This document shows positions 28,110 through 37,452 of a stretch of DNA of 64,000 bases, one piece after another. The stretch comes from Pseudobutyrivibrio xylanivorans. Its GTDB lineage: Bacteria; Bacillota; Clostridia; Lachnospirales; Lachnospiraceae. The position numbers were made by a program, and so were the translations under genes. The stretch's first letter is position 1, and each line of letters starts with the position of its first letter. The DNA is taken from the NCBI RefSeq assembly GCF_008935055.1, contig NZ_CP043028.1, positions 1,704,501 to 1,768,500 on the forward strand, in the 5' to 3' direction. The notes beneath the pieces were generated by a model. It was given only the letters and a program-made list of their open reading frames with translations, was not told where the DNA came from and made no database searches.

Positions 28110-28964
28110 ATGTTTAAAGACATGTTCAAACGCGATTCTTCCCTCTCATTTGAGGTCTTTCCACCAAAGAAGGATGACGAATTCGAGAACTGCTACAAGG
28201 TACTTGATTCACTTGCAACACTAGAGCCTGATTTTATAAGTGTCACATACGGCGCAGGTGGCAGCCGTTCGAAAAAGACTGTAGACATTGCCAACTACAT
28301 CCAGAACACACTAAAACTCGATGCAATGGCTCATATGACCTGCGTTGGTTCCACACAAGATGACATTCTGGCAGTCACCAAGGATTTAGAAGCTGTTGGC
28401 GTTTCACATGTTCTTGCCCTTCGCGGTGACAAGCCACGCGATATGTCAGACGAACAGTTCGAACAGCGAATCTTTCCTCACGCAACTGATTTGATTCACT
28501 TCTTAAATCAGAACACCAGCTTAAAGGTCTCAGCATCATGTTACCCTGAAAAGCATCCAGAAGCAATATCTATGGACTCAGATATTGCATTCATGAAGAT
28601 GAAACAGGATATGGGCGCCGAAATGTTTATCTCACAGCTTTTCTTCGACAATGCAGACTTCTACCGCTTCGTTGAACGTGCTGACAAGGCTGGTATCACC
28701 GTGCCTATCGTAGCAGGAATAATGCCTATCACCTCCGCAAAGCAGATTGGGTCCACCGTCACGCTTGCAGGCTCATCAGTTTCAAAGAAGCTTGCAGATA
28801 TTTGTGCGCGCTACGGAGAGGATGCAGACGCAATGCGCTCTGCCGGCATAGAATATGCAATTTCTCAAATCAATGACCTACGTAAATGCGGTATGGGTCA
28901 CATCCACATCTACTGCATGAACAAGCCTAAGATGACCGCCGAAATCTGCGACGCCATCAAGTAA
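28110..28964 (+). CDS. metF: Methylenetetrahydrofolate reductase
   Basis: The 284-residue protein starts with the catalytic FEVFPPKKDDEFE region (family LSFEVFPPK), followed by FISVTYGAGGSRSKKTVDIA, CVGSTQDDI, LALRGDKP and AGIMPITSAKQI, all MetF motifs. It reduces 5,10-methylene-THF to 5-methyl-THF with FAD, supplying methyl groups for methionine. Length is normal. AAAAAGGAG lies before the ATG and a terminator follows. No SAM riboswitch was found upstream and no methionine gene is adjacent. Confidence 0.95.
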   Translation: MFKDMFKRDSSLSFEVFPPKKDDEFENCYKVLDSLATLEPDFISVTYGAGGSRSKKTVDIANYIQNTLKLDAMAHMTCVGSTQDDILAVTKDLEAVGVSHVLALRGDKPRDMSDEQFEQRIFPHATDLIHFLNQNTSLKVSASCYPEKHPEAISMDSDIAFMKMKQDMGAEMFISQLFFDNADFYRFVERADKAGITVPIVAGIMPITSAKQIGSTVTLAGSSVSKKLADICARYGEDADAMRSAGIEYAISQINDLRKCGMGHIHIYCMNKPKMTAEICDAIK

Positions 28965-28982
28965 TTTTTATACTATATACCC

Positions 28983-29018
28983 GCGGCTCCTTGATTATCT
29001 TCAAGGGGGCGCTTTTTT
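28983..29018 (+). terminator. Rho-independent terminator of metF
   Basis: GCGGCTCCTTGA pairs imperfectly with TTCAAGGGGGCGC around a short loop and is followed by TTTTTT. Confidence 0.8.
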
Positions 29019-29083
29019 GTACCCTTTCTTATTAATTGTCTGCCCCTGCCACTCCGGCCGCTGTGCAATACACTTAAGGGAGC

Positions 29084-29119
29084 AAAAAAGCGGCTCCACA
29101 CAACATGGTGTAGAGCCGC
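29084..29119 (-). terminator. Rho-independent terminator of the uraA-upp operon
   Basis: On the minus strand GCGGCTC.ACAC and GTGT.GAGCCGC pair and are followed by TTTTTT; it lies 19 bases after the upp stop codon. Confidence 0.88.
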
Positions 29120-29137
29120 GGGGTACACAGTATTAAA

Positions 29138-29776
29138 TTACTTTGTGCCGAAGATGCGGTCGCCGGCGTCGCCAAGACCTGGGCAGATGTATGCGTCTGA
29201 ATTGAGCTCACGATCGATGTGACCTACATAAATCTGTACATCTGGATGAGCCTCGTGAAGAGCACGAACGCCCTCTGGAGCAGCGATGATAGCCATGAAC
29301 TTGATGCGCTTTCCACCGTGCTGCTTGATAAGTCCGATTGCGTCGATTGCAGAACCACCTGTGGCAAGCATAGGATCTGTAACTACGATGAGACGCTCCT
29401 CGATTGGGCTAGGAAGCTTGCAGTAGTACTCGTGAGGAATATGTGTCTCCTCGTCACGATACATACCGATGTGACCAATCTTTGCAGTAGGAACAAGACG
29501 CTGGATACCATTTACCATTCCAAGACCTGCGCGAAGGATTGGCACGATTGCCATCTTACGACCAGCGATGACTGGTGCCATGCACTTCTCGATTGGAGTC
29601 TCGCACTCGATATCTACTGTCTGCAAGTCGTTGAGGGCTTCAAAAGCCTCAAGCATAGCTATTTCTTCTACAAGTGCACGGAACTCTGCTGTACCTGTGT
29701 TCTTGTCTCTAAGCATTGTAATTTTGTGCTGAAGTAGAGGATGTGTTAACTCTACTACGTTATCTAACTTTTCCAT
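29138..29776 (-). CDS. upp: Uracil phosphoribosyltransferase
   Basis: The 212-residue protein has [20 protein letters not shown] at the start, [13 protein letters not shown], the PRPP-binding [17 protein letters not shown] and the C-terminal uracil loop [16 protein letters not shown]. It makes UMP from uracil and PRPP. It follows the uracil permease by 34 bases, giving an import-and-salvage operon, and is closed by a terminator. Confidence 0.97.
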   Translation of the reverse strand: MEKLDNVVELTHPLLQHKITMLRDKNTGTAEFRALVEEIAMLEAFEALNDLQTVDIECETPIEKCMAPVIAGRKMAIVPILRAGLGMVNGIQRLVPTAKIGHIGMYRDEETHIPHEYYCKLPSPIEERLIVVTDPMLATGGSAIDAIGLIKQHGGKRIKFMAIIAAPEGVRALHEAHPDVQIYVGHIDRELNSDAYICPGLGDAGDRIFGTK

Positions 29777-29810
29777 TAGATACCTCCTAAAAATCTTTTA
29801 TAAAACAGCT

Positions 29811-31166
29811 TTATATACCGTCTTTATCAAAACGATATCTCTCTGGATTACCGTATTCGTAATCACGTCCAGGGATAATCGCATTGAGAACTACACCTGC
29901 GATTGCAGCGATTGCAAGGCTTGTAAGTGTGATATCTGTAGAGCCTACTGTAAATGTAAGGCCGTCAGAGAAGCCAAGTCCACAAACAAGGATAACTGCT
30001 GCAATAATAAGGTTGCGTGAATGTGTGAAATCAACATGATTCTCAACAACATTTCTGATTCCTATTGCACTTATCATACCATAAAGCATGAAGCTTATGC
30101 CACCCACGATTGCGCTAGGCATTGTTCCAATAATATCAGCCATCTTTGGGATGAATGAAAGAACGATTGCGTAGCATGCCGCGATTCTGATTACCTTTGG
30201 ATCATGAACCTTTGAAAGCTCAAGTACGCCAGTGTTCTCTCCATAGGTAGTGTTTGCAGGACCACCGAACATAGCTGAAAGCGCTGTAGCAAGACCATCA
30301 CCAACAAGTGTACGATGAAGTCCTGGGTCAGTTACAAGATCCTCACCAACTGTAGCAGAGATTGCTGACATATCGCCAATGTGCTCCATCATTGTTGCAA
30401 TAGCAATTGGTGCCATAACAAGGATTGCTGAGATGTTGAACTTGCAGATAAAGAAATCTGGAAGGCCAACCCAAGCTGCCTGCTTAACAGTTGTAAAATC
30501 AAGAATTGCACTACCATCTGCATTTGTCATACCAAAAGCATTGAATACAAGTGCACATGCGTATGAAATAACAACACCCATAAGAATTGGAAGGATTTTG
30601 AACATTCCTTTTCCCCAGATATTAAATATAATAACAACTGAAAGTGCGATTATAGCAAGAAGCCAATTTGATGAAGCATTGGTAATTGCTGAAGGTGCAA
30701 GAGAAAGTCCGATGCAGATAATGATAGGACCAGTAACAACTGGTGGAAGATATTTCATAACTTTGTTGATACCAACAAGCTTGATGATAAGAGCAAGAAT
30801 CAAATAAAGTGCTCCGGCAACGACGATACCACCACAAGCGTATGGAAGCTTTTCGCCCATTGTCATATTTTTGAAAATACCAGTATTTAAATTAGCAACT
30901 GTGTGAAAACCACCGAGAAAAGCGAATGATGAACCAAGAAAAGCTGGAACTTTGAATTTAGAACAAAGATGGAAAAATAAGGTGCCGACACCTGCGAAAA
31001 ATAAAGTGACCTGAATTGAAAGACCTTCGCCATTGAAATAATTGTTTACGAGAATTGGAACTAAAATAGTTGCTCCGAACATAGCAAATAGATGCTGAAG
31101 ACCGAGAATTAAGGTCTTTGGAGTGCCGAGCGTCGACACATCTTTAATTGGTGCGTGTGAGTTCAT
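29811..31166 (-). CDS. uraA: Uracil permease (nucleobase:cation symporter 2 family)
   Basis: The 451-residue membrane protein contains TLILGLQHLFAMFGATILVP and the family signature GPANTTYGENTG (in FGGPANTTYGENTGVLELSK), typical of UraA/PyrP uracil transporters. The ATG at 31166 follows AAAGGGAGG at good spacing; an open extension of nine codons is less likely. Next to upp, uracil is the most probable substrate, although xanthine permeases share the fold. Confidence 0.92.
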   Translation of the reverse strand: MNSHAPIKDVSTLGTPKTLILGLQHLFAMFGATILVPILVNNYFNGEGLSIQVTLFFAGVGTLFFHLCSKFKVPAFLGSSFAFLGGFHTVANLNTGIFKNMTMGEKLPYACGGIVVAGALYLILALIIKLVGINKVMKYLPPVVTGPIIICIGLSLAPSAITNASSNWLLAIIALSVVIIFNIWGKGMFKILPILMGVVISYACALVFNAFGMTNADGSAILDFTTVKQAAWVGLPDFFICKFNISAILVMAPIAIATMMEHIGDMSAISATVGEDLVTDPGLHRTLVGDGLATALSAMFGGPANTTYGENTGVLELSKVHDPKVIRIAACYAIVLSFIPKMADIIGTMPSAIVGGISFMLYGMISAIGIRNVVENHVDFTHSRNLIIAAVILVCGLGFSDGLTFTVGSTDITLTSLAIAAIAGVVLNAIIPGRDYEYGNPERYRFDKDGI

Positions 31167-31202
31167 AGTTATCCTCCCTTTAAAAATACTCAAACTTTCG
31201 AT

Positions 31203-31231
31203 ATTCTATCATGTTAATTACAACATTACAA
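31203..31231 (-). promoter_or_regulatory. Sigma-A promoter of uraA-upp
   Basis: On the minus strand TTGTAA (31231-31226), 17 bases, TAGAAT (31208-31203), about 40 bases before the uraA start. No PyrR-type attenuator hairpin was visible in the short leader. Confidence 0.65.
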
Positions 31232-31254
31232 TACCTAATTTACACCATACCTAC

Positions 31255-31341
31255 GCCAGTTACGCCTACAAGCCATGGTATTACTTCGCTCAGCTTAGAA
31301 TGCTTCGCTTAAGTAACACCATGAGCTTGTCTGCTACTGGC
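31255..31341 (-). repeat. Hairpin repeat, copy C (after the TraX-like gene)
   Basis: This 87-base copy has arms GCCAGT/ACTGGC, ACAAGC/GCTTGT, CATGGT/ACCATG and TTAC/GTAA. It lies six bases after the stop codon of the TraX-like gene and upstream of the uraA promoter. Confidence 0.85.
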
Positions 31342-31347
31342 TTATTA

Positions 31348-32118
31348 TTATCCAAACAATAATGTTCTAATTACATATAATACGACGATGTGTGCTGGGT
31401 AGAAGAAATAGAAGAACGTGCGCATAGCTTTTGAGTCGCGGCCGCGATGGCCTTCGTAGCGACTCATTGGTAAAAGCATAAGGAATGCTGGCAACTCAAA
31501 AAAGTTAAAAAGGGATAACATAAGCTGTCCCATTCCAAAGGATTTCAGTCTGTCCTTTTTAGTTGTTCCATAATACTTGTACATCACACTGATGCAACAT
31601 ATTCCAGACATACTGTAATCCAAATGAGTCAAATAGCCAATCCCCATTCCGATTAGCATTACTATAACCATTAGACCATCGTTAGCCCAGCGTTTTTCAG
31701 TGAAAGAAAAATCCTTATTATTAGCATAATCAAGTCCACATAATACACCCAGTCCAAGAAGAAGCTCCCAAAGCACATTGTTATATCTAAAATCAAAATA
31801 GCTCAGTCTAAAAAGCATATCAAAAGGAACCTCTGAAATCACAGCAATAAAAAGTAAACGCTGCGCATATTTCAAACGACTTTTGGTATGAAAGAATCCC
31901 TCCACCAGCATAAAGCAGTAGATAGGAAACGCCATACGTCCTATAGCTCGAAAAATATTGTCAAAAGAATTATAGTTCCACGGCCAAAAGTTTTCTATAG
32001 CCAGTTGAGCTGCCTCCGATTTTTCAAGAATTCCAGCCCCGATATGATCAATGAACATCGTAATGACTGCAATAAGCTTTAATCCTGTGCCTGTAAATTC
32101 AAGTCTCTTCTTTTCCAT
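31348..32118 (-). CDS. TraX family membrane protein
   Basis: The protein of about 256 residues has roughly eight hydrophobic segments and the TraX family pattern (LKLIAVITMFIDHIGAGILE; IFRAIGRMAFPIYCFMLVEG; FDMLFRLSYFD; FFYFFYPAHIVVLYVIR). TraX acetylates F-pilin in E. coli, but chromosomal Firmicutes members are probably acyltransferases of unknown target. The ATG at 32118 is used; a TTG at 32133 would add five residues. It overlaps or abuts the phosphatase gene, so translation is likely coupled. Confidence 0.8.
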   Translation of the reverse strand: MEKKRLEFTGTGLKLIAVITMFIDHIGAGILEKSEAAQLAIENFWPWNYNSFDNIFRAIGRMAFPIYCFMLVEGFFHTKSRLKYAQRLLFIAVISEVPFDMLFRLSYFDFRYNNVLWELLLGLGVLCGLDYANNKDFSFTEKRWANDGLMVIVMLIGMGIGYLTHLDYSMSGICCISVMYKYYGTTKKDRLKSFGMGQLMLSLFNFFELPAFLMLLPMSRYEGHRGRDSKAMRTFFYFFYPAHIVVLYVIRTLLFG

Positions 32119-32125
32119 AGTAAAA

Positions 32126-32602
32126 TTAATCAATCAGCCATTCGATGAAATCTCGAACGCATCCTCTACCTCCATCCTTCTCTGAAACAAAATCGCAAAT
32201 CTCAATAACTGCTGGTGCCGCATCGGCAGGACATCCGATAAGTCCTCCCTCAGCCTTTATTGCCTTCATAACCTCAAGGTCGTTTAAATCATCCCCCATA
32301 TATGCACAATCCTTGAGTGTTCTTCCATTTGAAGACATTACACCTTTAAGCTTACCAAGCTTATCAGCTACTCCCTGAAAAATATTTGTAATCCCAAGCT
32401 CCTTACAGCGGTTCTCAACAATCTTGCTTGTACGCCCTGTGATAATCATAGGAATCACTCCAGAAGGAATAAGCTGATGTGCAATTCCGTAGCCATCCTT
32501 TATATTGAAAGCTTTGCAAAGTTCCCCATTTTCCCCCATATACACGCAACCATCTGTCAAAGTACCATCTACATCAAGAACAAGGTATTTAATATCTTTC
32601 AT
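32126..32602 (-). CDS. KdsC-like HAD phosphatase (sugar-acid phosphate phosphatase)
   Basis: The 158-residue protein contains VLDVDGTLTDGCVYMGENGE (nucleophile D10, acid/base D12), MIITGRTSKIVENRCKELGI and AYMGDDLNDLEVMKAI, matching the KdsC subfamily of HAD phosphatases. In Gram-negatives KdsC makes KDO; in a Firmicutes without lipopolysaccharide it more likely acts on a related nine-carbon sugar acid phosphate or has another small substrate. No CMP-sugar synthetase lies nearby. It precedes the TraX-like gene in one operon. Confidence 0.82.
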   Translation of the reverse strand: MKDIKYLVLDVDGTLTDGCVYMGENGELCKAFNIKDGYGIAHQLIPSGVIPMIITGRTSKIVENRCKELGITNIFQGVADKLGKLKGVMSSNGRTLKDCAYMGDDLNDLEVMKAIKAEGGLIGCPADAAPAVIEICDFVSEKDGGRGCVRDFIEWLID

Positions 32603-32786
32603 TAAGCACTCCTTTTACAATTGTTTCATATTTTCCTAATTTCATATTTTAATACATTTACCCGGCATTTGAATAGATTATATTCCACATTTTTTGTTAC
32701 AATTTCGTAACAATTTCTTTACGTCTTTGTTGCCTTTTTGTAAAAATTACACCTAAACTATTACGTTATTTTGTATAACTATTACA

Positions 32787-32815
32787 TTGTTTCACTATAA
32801 TATGAGTATTATAAT
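32787..32815 (+). promoter_or_regulatory. Sigma-A promoter of the secreted repeat protein gene
   Basis: TTGTTT (32787-32792), 17 bases, TATAAT (32810-32815). A further TATAAT at 32796-32801 could be a second -10. The leader to the ATG is about 50 bases and contains a small GGAC/GTCC hairpin. Confidence 0.65.
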
Positions 32816-32873
32816 GAATAAGATGGACGCAATCTCTGTCCAGAGTATTTATAAACAAGAGGAGAATAATGAG

Positions 32874-34067
32874 ATGAAAAGAAAACTAGTAATCGCTATG
32901 GCACTTGTTATAGCATTATCTGGTGGCGTTGCTGCTACAACTGCAGTCGTTTCACATGCAGCTGATTTGACAATGGCTACAGATGCTTCACAGGTTGTCT
33001 ATGGCACACTTACCAAAAAGCAGGCCGCTATGGTAGAAAAGCTTTTTGACGAGAAATTTTATGCAGAGAAAAACGAGGATGTTGTTAAAGCTCTCGGAAC
33101 AGAGCGAAACGCACTCCTTGAGCACTTCGAGAAGTGCGGTATCTGGGAAGGCAGAAAGGGCTGGAGAGATTTCGATCCTTCTGCATACGCTAGTGCATAT
33201 CCAGATTTAAAGTCAGCCTTTGGTAACGACATCATTAAATACTACGAGCACTACTACACCTTCGGACAGAAGGAAGGACGTAATCTTACAACACTTGCAG
33301 CTTGCTCTAAAGCTGGTGTGAAGGTTGCATCACTTTTCAATGATCAGCTTACTTCTGTAGAGATTTATGCTGCTTCAAACCTCATGGGAACACGCGACTA
33401 TTCTACTGTAGCAGCAGCTGTTAGCTCAGCTTCAAGTTCTAGCTCATCAAGCTCAGTTAGCACAAGCTCTGGTAATTATGTAATTTCAAACGAACCAATT
33501 GTTGAGAAAAAAGGCGATTTCACCGAACTTGGTACATTTGTTGCTGAAAATGGTGCAACTATCTATATTTACAAGATTAATGGCGTTTACTCTGTTTCAA
33601 GAGGCGATGACAATCCACATGTCAAATATCCTGGCACCGTAATCGAATTTGAAACTGCTGATACAGACGACCTCAAAGAAATGTATTCAAGACAAGAAGC
33701 TGAAGGCAAAGCCGATGTAACTGGTCCATTACATGATGAGAATCTTCACGGTATTGTAGTTGGCGAGATGGCAATTACAGACGACCGTTATAGTGAACCA
33801 ATTCCTTCAGATGAGGTTGCTGGTGAATATACCGGAAAGATGAATCATCACTATAGCGACAGCGATGAATCTTACACAATCGAGTACAGCATCGATCCAA
33901 ATGGTTCAAGCACTTCAGAATACAATCTCGGTGCATATGTAAAGAACAACGATGATGGTTCTGCACAGATTACAACAAAGGTATCATCTGAATCAGGTTA
34001 CAATTACGAAGTAACATACACAATCAACATTCCAGATGAAACTGAAGAGCAGAATAATGCTCAGTAA
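32874..34067 (+). CDS. Secreted protein with two FxxxYYxxxxPD-type repeats
   Basis: The 397-residue protein starts MKRKLVIAMALVIALSGGVA, a signal peptide cut after about SHA. It then has two repeats of about 35 residues, FYAEKNEDVVKALGTERNAL and YASAYPDLKSAFGNDIIKYY, each ending in EGR (WEGRKGW, KEGRNL). Such repeats are frequent in secreted Lachnospiraceae proteins, function unknown. A serine-rich linker of about 20 residues follows, then an acidic C-terminal half with no recognised domain and no cell-wall sorting signal. The ATG at 32874 follows GAGGAG; the open extension upstream lies in the promoter region. Confidence 0.7.
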   Translation: MKRKLVIAMALVIALSGGVAATTAVVSHAADLTMATDASQVVYGTLTKKQAAMVEKLFDEKFYAEKNEDVVKALGTERNALLEHFEKCGIWEGRKGWRDFDPSAYASAYPDLKSAFGNDIIKYYEHYYTFGQKEGRNLTTLAACSKAGVKVASLFNDQLTSVEIYAASNLMGTRDYSTVAAAVSSASSSSSSSSVSTSSGNYVISNEPIVEKKGDFTELGTFVAENGATIYIYKINGVYSVSRGDDNPHVKYPGTVIEFETADTDDLKEMYSRQEAEGKADVTGPLHDENLHGIVVGEMAITDDRYSEPIPSDEVAGEYTGKMNHHYSDSDESYTIEYSIDPNGSSTSEYNLGAYVKNNDDGSAQITTKVSSESGYNYEVTYTINIPDETEEQNNAQ

Positions 34068-34091
34068 TCAGCTATAAATTTCAAAACTTAA

Positions 34092-35885
34092 GGGGCTGTG
34101 AAAAAATGAGATAATCATTTTTTCCAGCTCCCTTTTTATATCATTTTTTGTGAGGTATGCTGTTTCTGGCAAAAATAGAGTATAATGCCCCTTTCCCCAA
34201 AAAACTACAAACTTTTTTGATTAGGCAGCTTCTTGGAGACGCATCTTTTTATTGTGATATTTATATAAGTTATGACCTATTGAAACCAAAAGAACCTCAA
34301 GTTTTACGGATTCTATTCCTTTTCGGACTATTCTTTTATACCAACGATCATTTTTTATGATTCCGAAAGTACCTTCCGCTTGAATGGATCTGTTCATTCT
34401 AAGGAGTGCTCCCTGGATGCTTTCAAGATTATTTATAACCTCCTGATGCATAGCGGTCAGTTCTTCGTTTATTCTTACGGTTTTGTTTTTATCTGTTTTC
34501 TTACACTTCGATGCATAGGGACAACCACTGCAGTCTTCACACTGATAGACTTCTTCTTGCCGGCCATACTGGTTTCCTTTTACATGCTGCCTGTATAGAA
34601 AGTTGAAGCTCCTCCCATTAGGACAACGCATTTTCCCATCATCACCGATCTCAAAATTAACAGCTCTGAATGGATCGTTGTGATATTTCTTATCGGTCGT
34701 CTCCTTTTTAAACATTGTGAACTTCATGTACTTTTTCATGCCTTTTTGCTCGCAAAAGATATAATTATTGAACGAGCCATATCCAGCATCAGCCACAGGA
34801 TATTTTGGATAAAAGCCATATGTTTCATAATACTTATTCATCAACGGTATGAAGCAGTCCATGTCAGATCTGTATTGATTAACATCAACAACTGCTATGT
34901 ATTCATCAGCTACACCAATCTGAACGTTGTATGCGGGAAGAAGCTGGTCGTTTCCCATGTAGTCGGTCTTTATTCTCATGAATGTAGCGGAAGGATCTGT
35001 CTTTGAATAGCTGTTCCTGTTTTCTCCACAGATGCTGATTTTTGTGACATATTCATTGAGCTTTGTTGTGTACTCTACAAGCTTTTCGTACTGTCTCTGC
35101 TGGACGGTTTTCCTATGTCCTTTTCCTGAAACAAAAGTTGAAGTATCAAGCTTCCATATCTCAGAAAACCGTTCTGTTATCTGGCGCATATATTCAGGCA
35201 TGTACTCTGTATTAGTCTCAATCTTGATTCCGCTCCACTGAAGATCGCTGTTGATTTCTTGCAGTAATTTAGTAATCTTTTCAAAAAGACGGTAACGGGA
35301 TTTTTCCGTGGCCTTCTTCCATACCCAAGTATATTTGTTAGCATTAGCTTCAAACTTCGAACCATCAATATAAAGATGATTCAGGTCAACTTTATGCCTG
35401 CTGAATATTTCCTGATTAATATCATTGAAAATATCCTCTATTGAATCCTTTAACACATCGTTTATGAAATAGCTGAAGGTTCTGTAAGAAGGAGTTTCCC
35501 TGTCCATAAGATACATAAATCGAATGTTAACCCTACAGTTTTCTTGAAGTCCTCTTAGTGAAATATATCCTTCACTCATAAAACCGAATAGTACGGTTTT
35601 CAACATTTTGACTGGATTATATCTGATTCTGCCAAGCTTATGCTCTGGCACATTTTTCAGATACTTCTCAAGATTCATACCTCCCACGAGTTCGTCAAAA
35701 GTAAAAACCGGATCACAGATATCCAAGCAATCTGAAATAAAAAATGGTAAAACGCCCTGATTTAGAGTATTATAAGAATTGGTTTGATTGATCATGGTAA
35801 TATTTTACCATGAAAAAAGAGAAGTAATCGGCTGTTTCCAGCTATTACTTCTCTTTTTTTCATGAGCTGATTATTTCACAGCCCC
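34092..35885 (-). mobile_element. IS1182-family insertion sequence, intact copy
   Basis: This 1794-base element is bounded by GGGGCTGTGAAA at 34092 and its inverted copy ending CACAGCCCC at 35885. Each end carries a strong hairpin: at the left TGAGATAATCA lies in an A/T-rich stem followed by CCCTTTTT, at the right AGAGAAGTAAT/ATTACTTCTCT is followed by T-runs, which would block transcription entering from outside. The flanks are A-rich on the left and T-rich on the right, as if it had entered a terminator palindrome. An inverted copy of 1793 bases is at 61998-63790. Confidence 0.9.
34221..35795 (-). CDS. IS1182-family transposase
   Basis: The 524-residue protein has the IS1182 layout: an N-terminal helical domain (VFTFDELVGGMNLEKYLKNV; GYISLRGLQENCRVNIRFMY), a DDE core (HLYIDGSKFEANANKYTWVW; YPVADAGYGSFNNYIFCEQK) and a C-terminal cysteine cluster (CEDCSGCPYASKCKK). 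The ATG at 35795 lies inside a short perfect inverted repeat (CATGGTAA..TTACCATG), which could restrain translation. It is intact, so this copy may be active and could move the defective copy at 61998. Confidence 0.93.
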   Translation of the reverse strand: MINQTNSYNTLNQGVLPFFISDCLDICDPVFTFDELVGGMNLEKYLKNVPEHKLGRIRYNPVKMLKTVLFGFMSEGYISLRGLQENCRVNIRFMYLMDRETPSYRTFSYFINDVLKDSIEDIFNDINQEIFSRHKVDLNHLYIDGSKFEANANKYTWVWKKATEKSRYRLFEKITKLLQEINSDLQWSGIKIETNTEYMPEYMRQITERFSEIWKLDTSTFVSGKGHRKTVQQRQYEKLVEYTTKLNEYVTKISICGENRNSYSKTDPSATFMRIKTDYMGNDQLLPAYNVQIGVADEYIAVVDVNQYRSDMDCFIPLMNKYYETYGFYPKYPVADAGYGSFNNYIFCEQKGMKKYMKFTMFKKETTDKKYHNDPFRAVNFEIGDDGKMRCPNGRSFNFLYRQHVKGNQYGRQEEVYQCEDCSGCPYASKCKKTDKNKTVRINEELTAMHQEVINNLESIQGALLRMNRSIQAEGTFGIIKNDRWYKRIVRKGIESVKLEVLLVSIGHNLYKYHNKKMRLQEAA

Positions 35886-35913
35886 TTTTCTTTTTACAAT
35901 AGTTCAATTATTC

Positions 35914-37452
35914 TTATGAACTTACCTTTTTAGCTGTTATATTCTTTAGCAGTACAAGAGTTACTATCATAAGTGCAATTCCTACTAGCAGGCATACCGC
36001 CCAATTTCTCACAAAGCCCGAAACAATATAAGATACAAGTGAAACTCCTGCTACCGTAAATGCGTATGGAAGCTGTGTACTAACATGTCTGATATGGTCA
36101 CAATCCGCACCAGCAGATGCCATGATTGTTGTATCAGAAATTGGTGAACAGTGATCACCACAAACAGCACCAGCCATACAAGCTGAAATAGCAATAATCA
36201 TAAGCTCGTTATTAATGTCACCACCAAAAACATTTACGACGATTGGAATAAGGATACCAAAGGTTCCCCATGAGGTTCCTGTTGCAAATGCAAGGAAGAT
36301 ACCAACAAGGAATACAAGCGCTGGAAGCAAGCTCATAAGTGCATGATTATCAGCAATGTTTGCAACGATTCCACCAACATATTCAGCTGCTCCAAGTGAA
36401 TCTGTCATAGACTTAAGGGTCCATGCAAATGTAAGTACAAGGATAGCTGGCACCATACTCTTGAAGCCTTCAGGAATTGCATTCATGCACTCGCTGAAGC
36501 TGAGCACCTTTGTTGCAAGATAGTTAATGATTGTAAGAATGAGTGCCACAACTGAGCCATATACAAGTCCAACAGATGCATCTGAATTTGAGAATGCATC
36601 GATGAAGTTTACTCCATCAAAGAATCCGCCTGTGTAAATCATTCCGATTACACAACAGATAATAAGGGAAATAATAGGGAACACAAGGTGTGACACCTTT
36701 CCTCTCTCTGAAACTGGTGGATGTGGCTGATCTTCAGCGCCTGTAAGTGAAGCAGCATCCTTTTTCTTTCTCTGCTTTTCTTGGGCTTTATGGTTCAGCT
36801 CTGCAAGATTCATTGAGCCGTAATCAAAATCCAAGTAAGTAATTGTGAACATCATCACAAGTGTAAGCAATGCATAGAAATTGTATGGAATGGCGCGAAT
36901 GAAAAGTGACAAGCCATTTGCACCATCAACGAAGCCTGTAACTGCTGCAGCCCATGATGAAATCGGTGCAATAATACAAATAGGTGCAGCTGTGGCATCT
37001 ATAAGATATGCGAGCTTCTCACGAGAAATCCCATGCTTGTCAGTAACTGGTCTCATAACCGAGCCAACTGTAAGACAGTTAAAATAATCGTCGATGAAAA
37101 TCAGCATACCGAGGATGATTGTAGCAACCTGTGCGCCTGCCTTTGTCTTTACATGGGTAACAGCCCATTTTCCAAAAGCAGCCGAACCACCCGCACGGTT
37201 CATAAGCATAACCATACTTCCTAAGACAACAAGGAAAATGAGAATACCTACATTCCAGCTGTCAGAAAGCTGACCAATCATTCCATCCACAAAGATGTGC
37301 TCCATCGCAGCTGTCAGATTAAAGCCTGCGTACAGTAAACCGCCTGCAAATATTCCTAAAAATAATGATGAGTAAACCTCTTTTGTAATCAGCGCCAAAA
37401 CAATGGCAATTAATGGTGGCAATAGCGACCAGATAGTATTAGTAAATTCCAT
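35914..37452 (-). CDS. NhaC-family transporter, probable lysine transporter (riboswitch-controlled)
   Basis: The 512-residue membrane protein belongs to the NhaC superfamily (LPPLIAIVLALITKEVYSSL; FIDDYFNCLTVGSVMRPVTD; AGAVCGDHCSPISDTTIMAS). It overlaps dapA by 14 bases and is downstream of the lysine riboswitch. Comparative work on lysine riboswitches has found NhaC-family genes (called lysW) under such control and proposed them as lysine transporters, so lysine is the best guess here rather than sodium/proton exchange. Import or export cannot be told from sequence. Confidence 0.78.
   Translation of the reverse strand: MEFTNTIWSLLPPLIAIVLALITKEVYSSLFLGIFAGGLLYAGFNLTAAMEHIFVDGMIGQLSDSWNVGILIFLVVLGSMVMLMNRAGGSAAFGKWAVTHVKTKAGAQVATIILGMLIFIDDYFNCLTVGSVMRPVTDKHGISREKLAYLIDATAAPICIIAPISSWAAAVTGFVDGANGLSLFIRAIPYNFYALLTLVMMFTITYLDFDYGSMNLAELNHKAQEKQRKKKDAASLTGAEDQPHPPVSERGKVSHLVFPIISLIICCVIGMIYTGGFFDGVNFIDAFSNSDASVGLVYGSVVALILTIINYLATKVLSFSECMNAIPEGFKSMVPAILVLTFAWTLKSMTDSLGAAEYVGGIVANIADNHALMSLLPALVFLVGIFLAFATGTSWGTFGILIPIVVNVFGGDINNELMIIAISACMAGAVCGDHCSPISDTTIMASAGADCDHIRHVSTQLPYAFTVAGVSLVSYIVSGFVRNWAVCLLVGIALMIVTLVLLKNITAKKVSS

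Noticed and set aside
31167..31202. PyrR-type attenuator before uraA-upp
   Set aside because: The leader is only about 40 bases and shows no antiterminator/terminator pair.
31348..32118. Evidence for a conjugative element from the TraX-like gene
   Set aside because: No relaxase, coupling protein or type IV secretion gene is present; chromosomal TraX-like proteins are common in Firmicutes.
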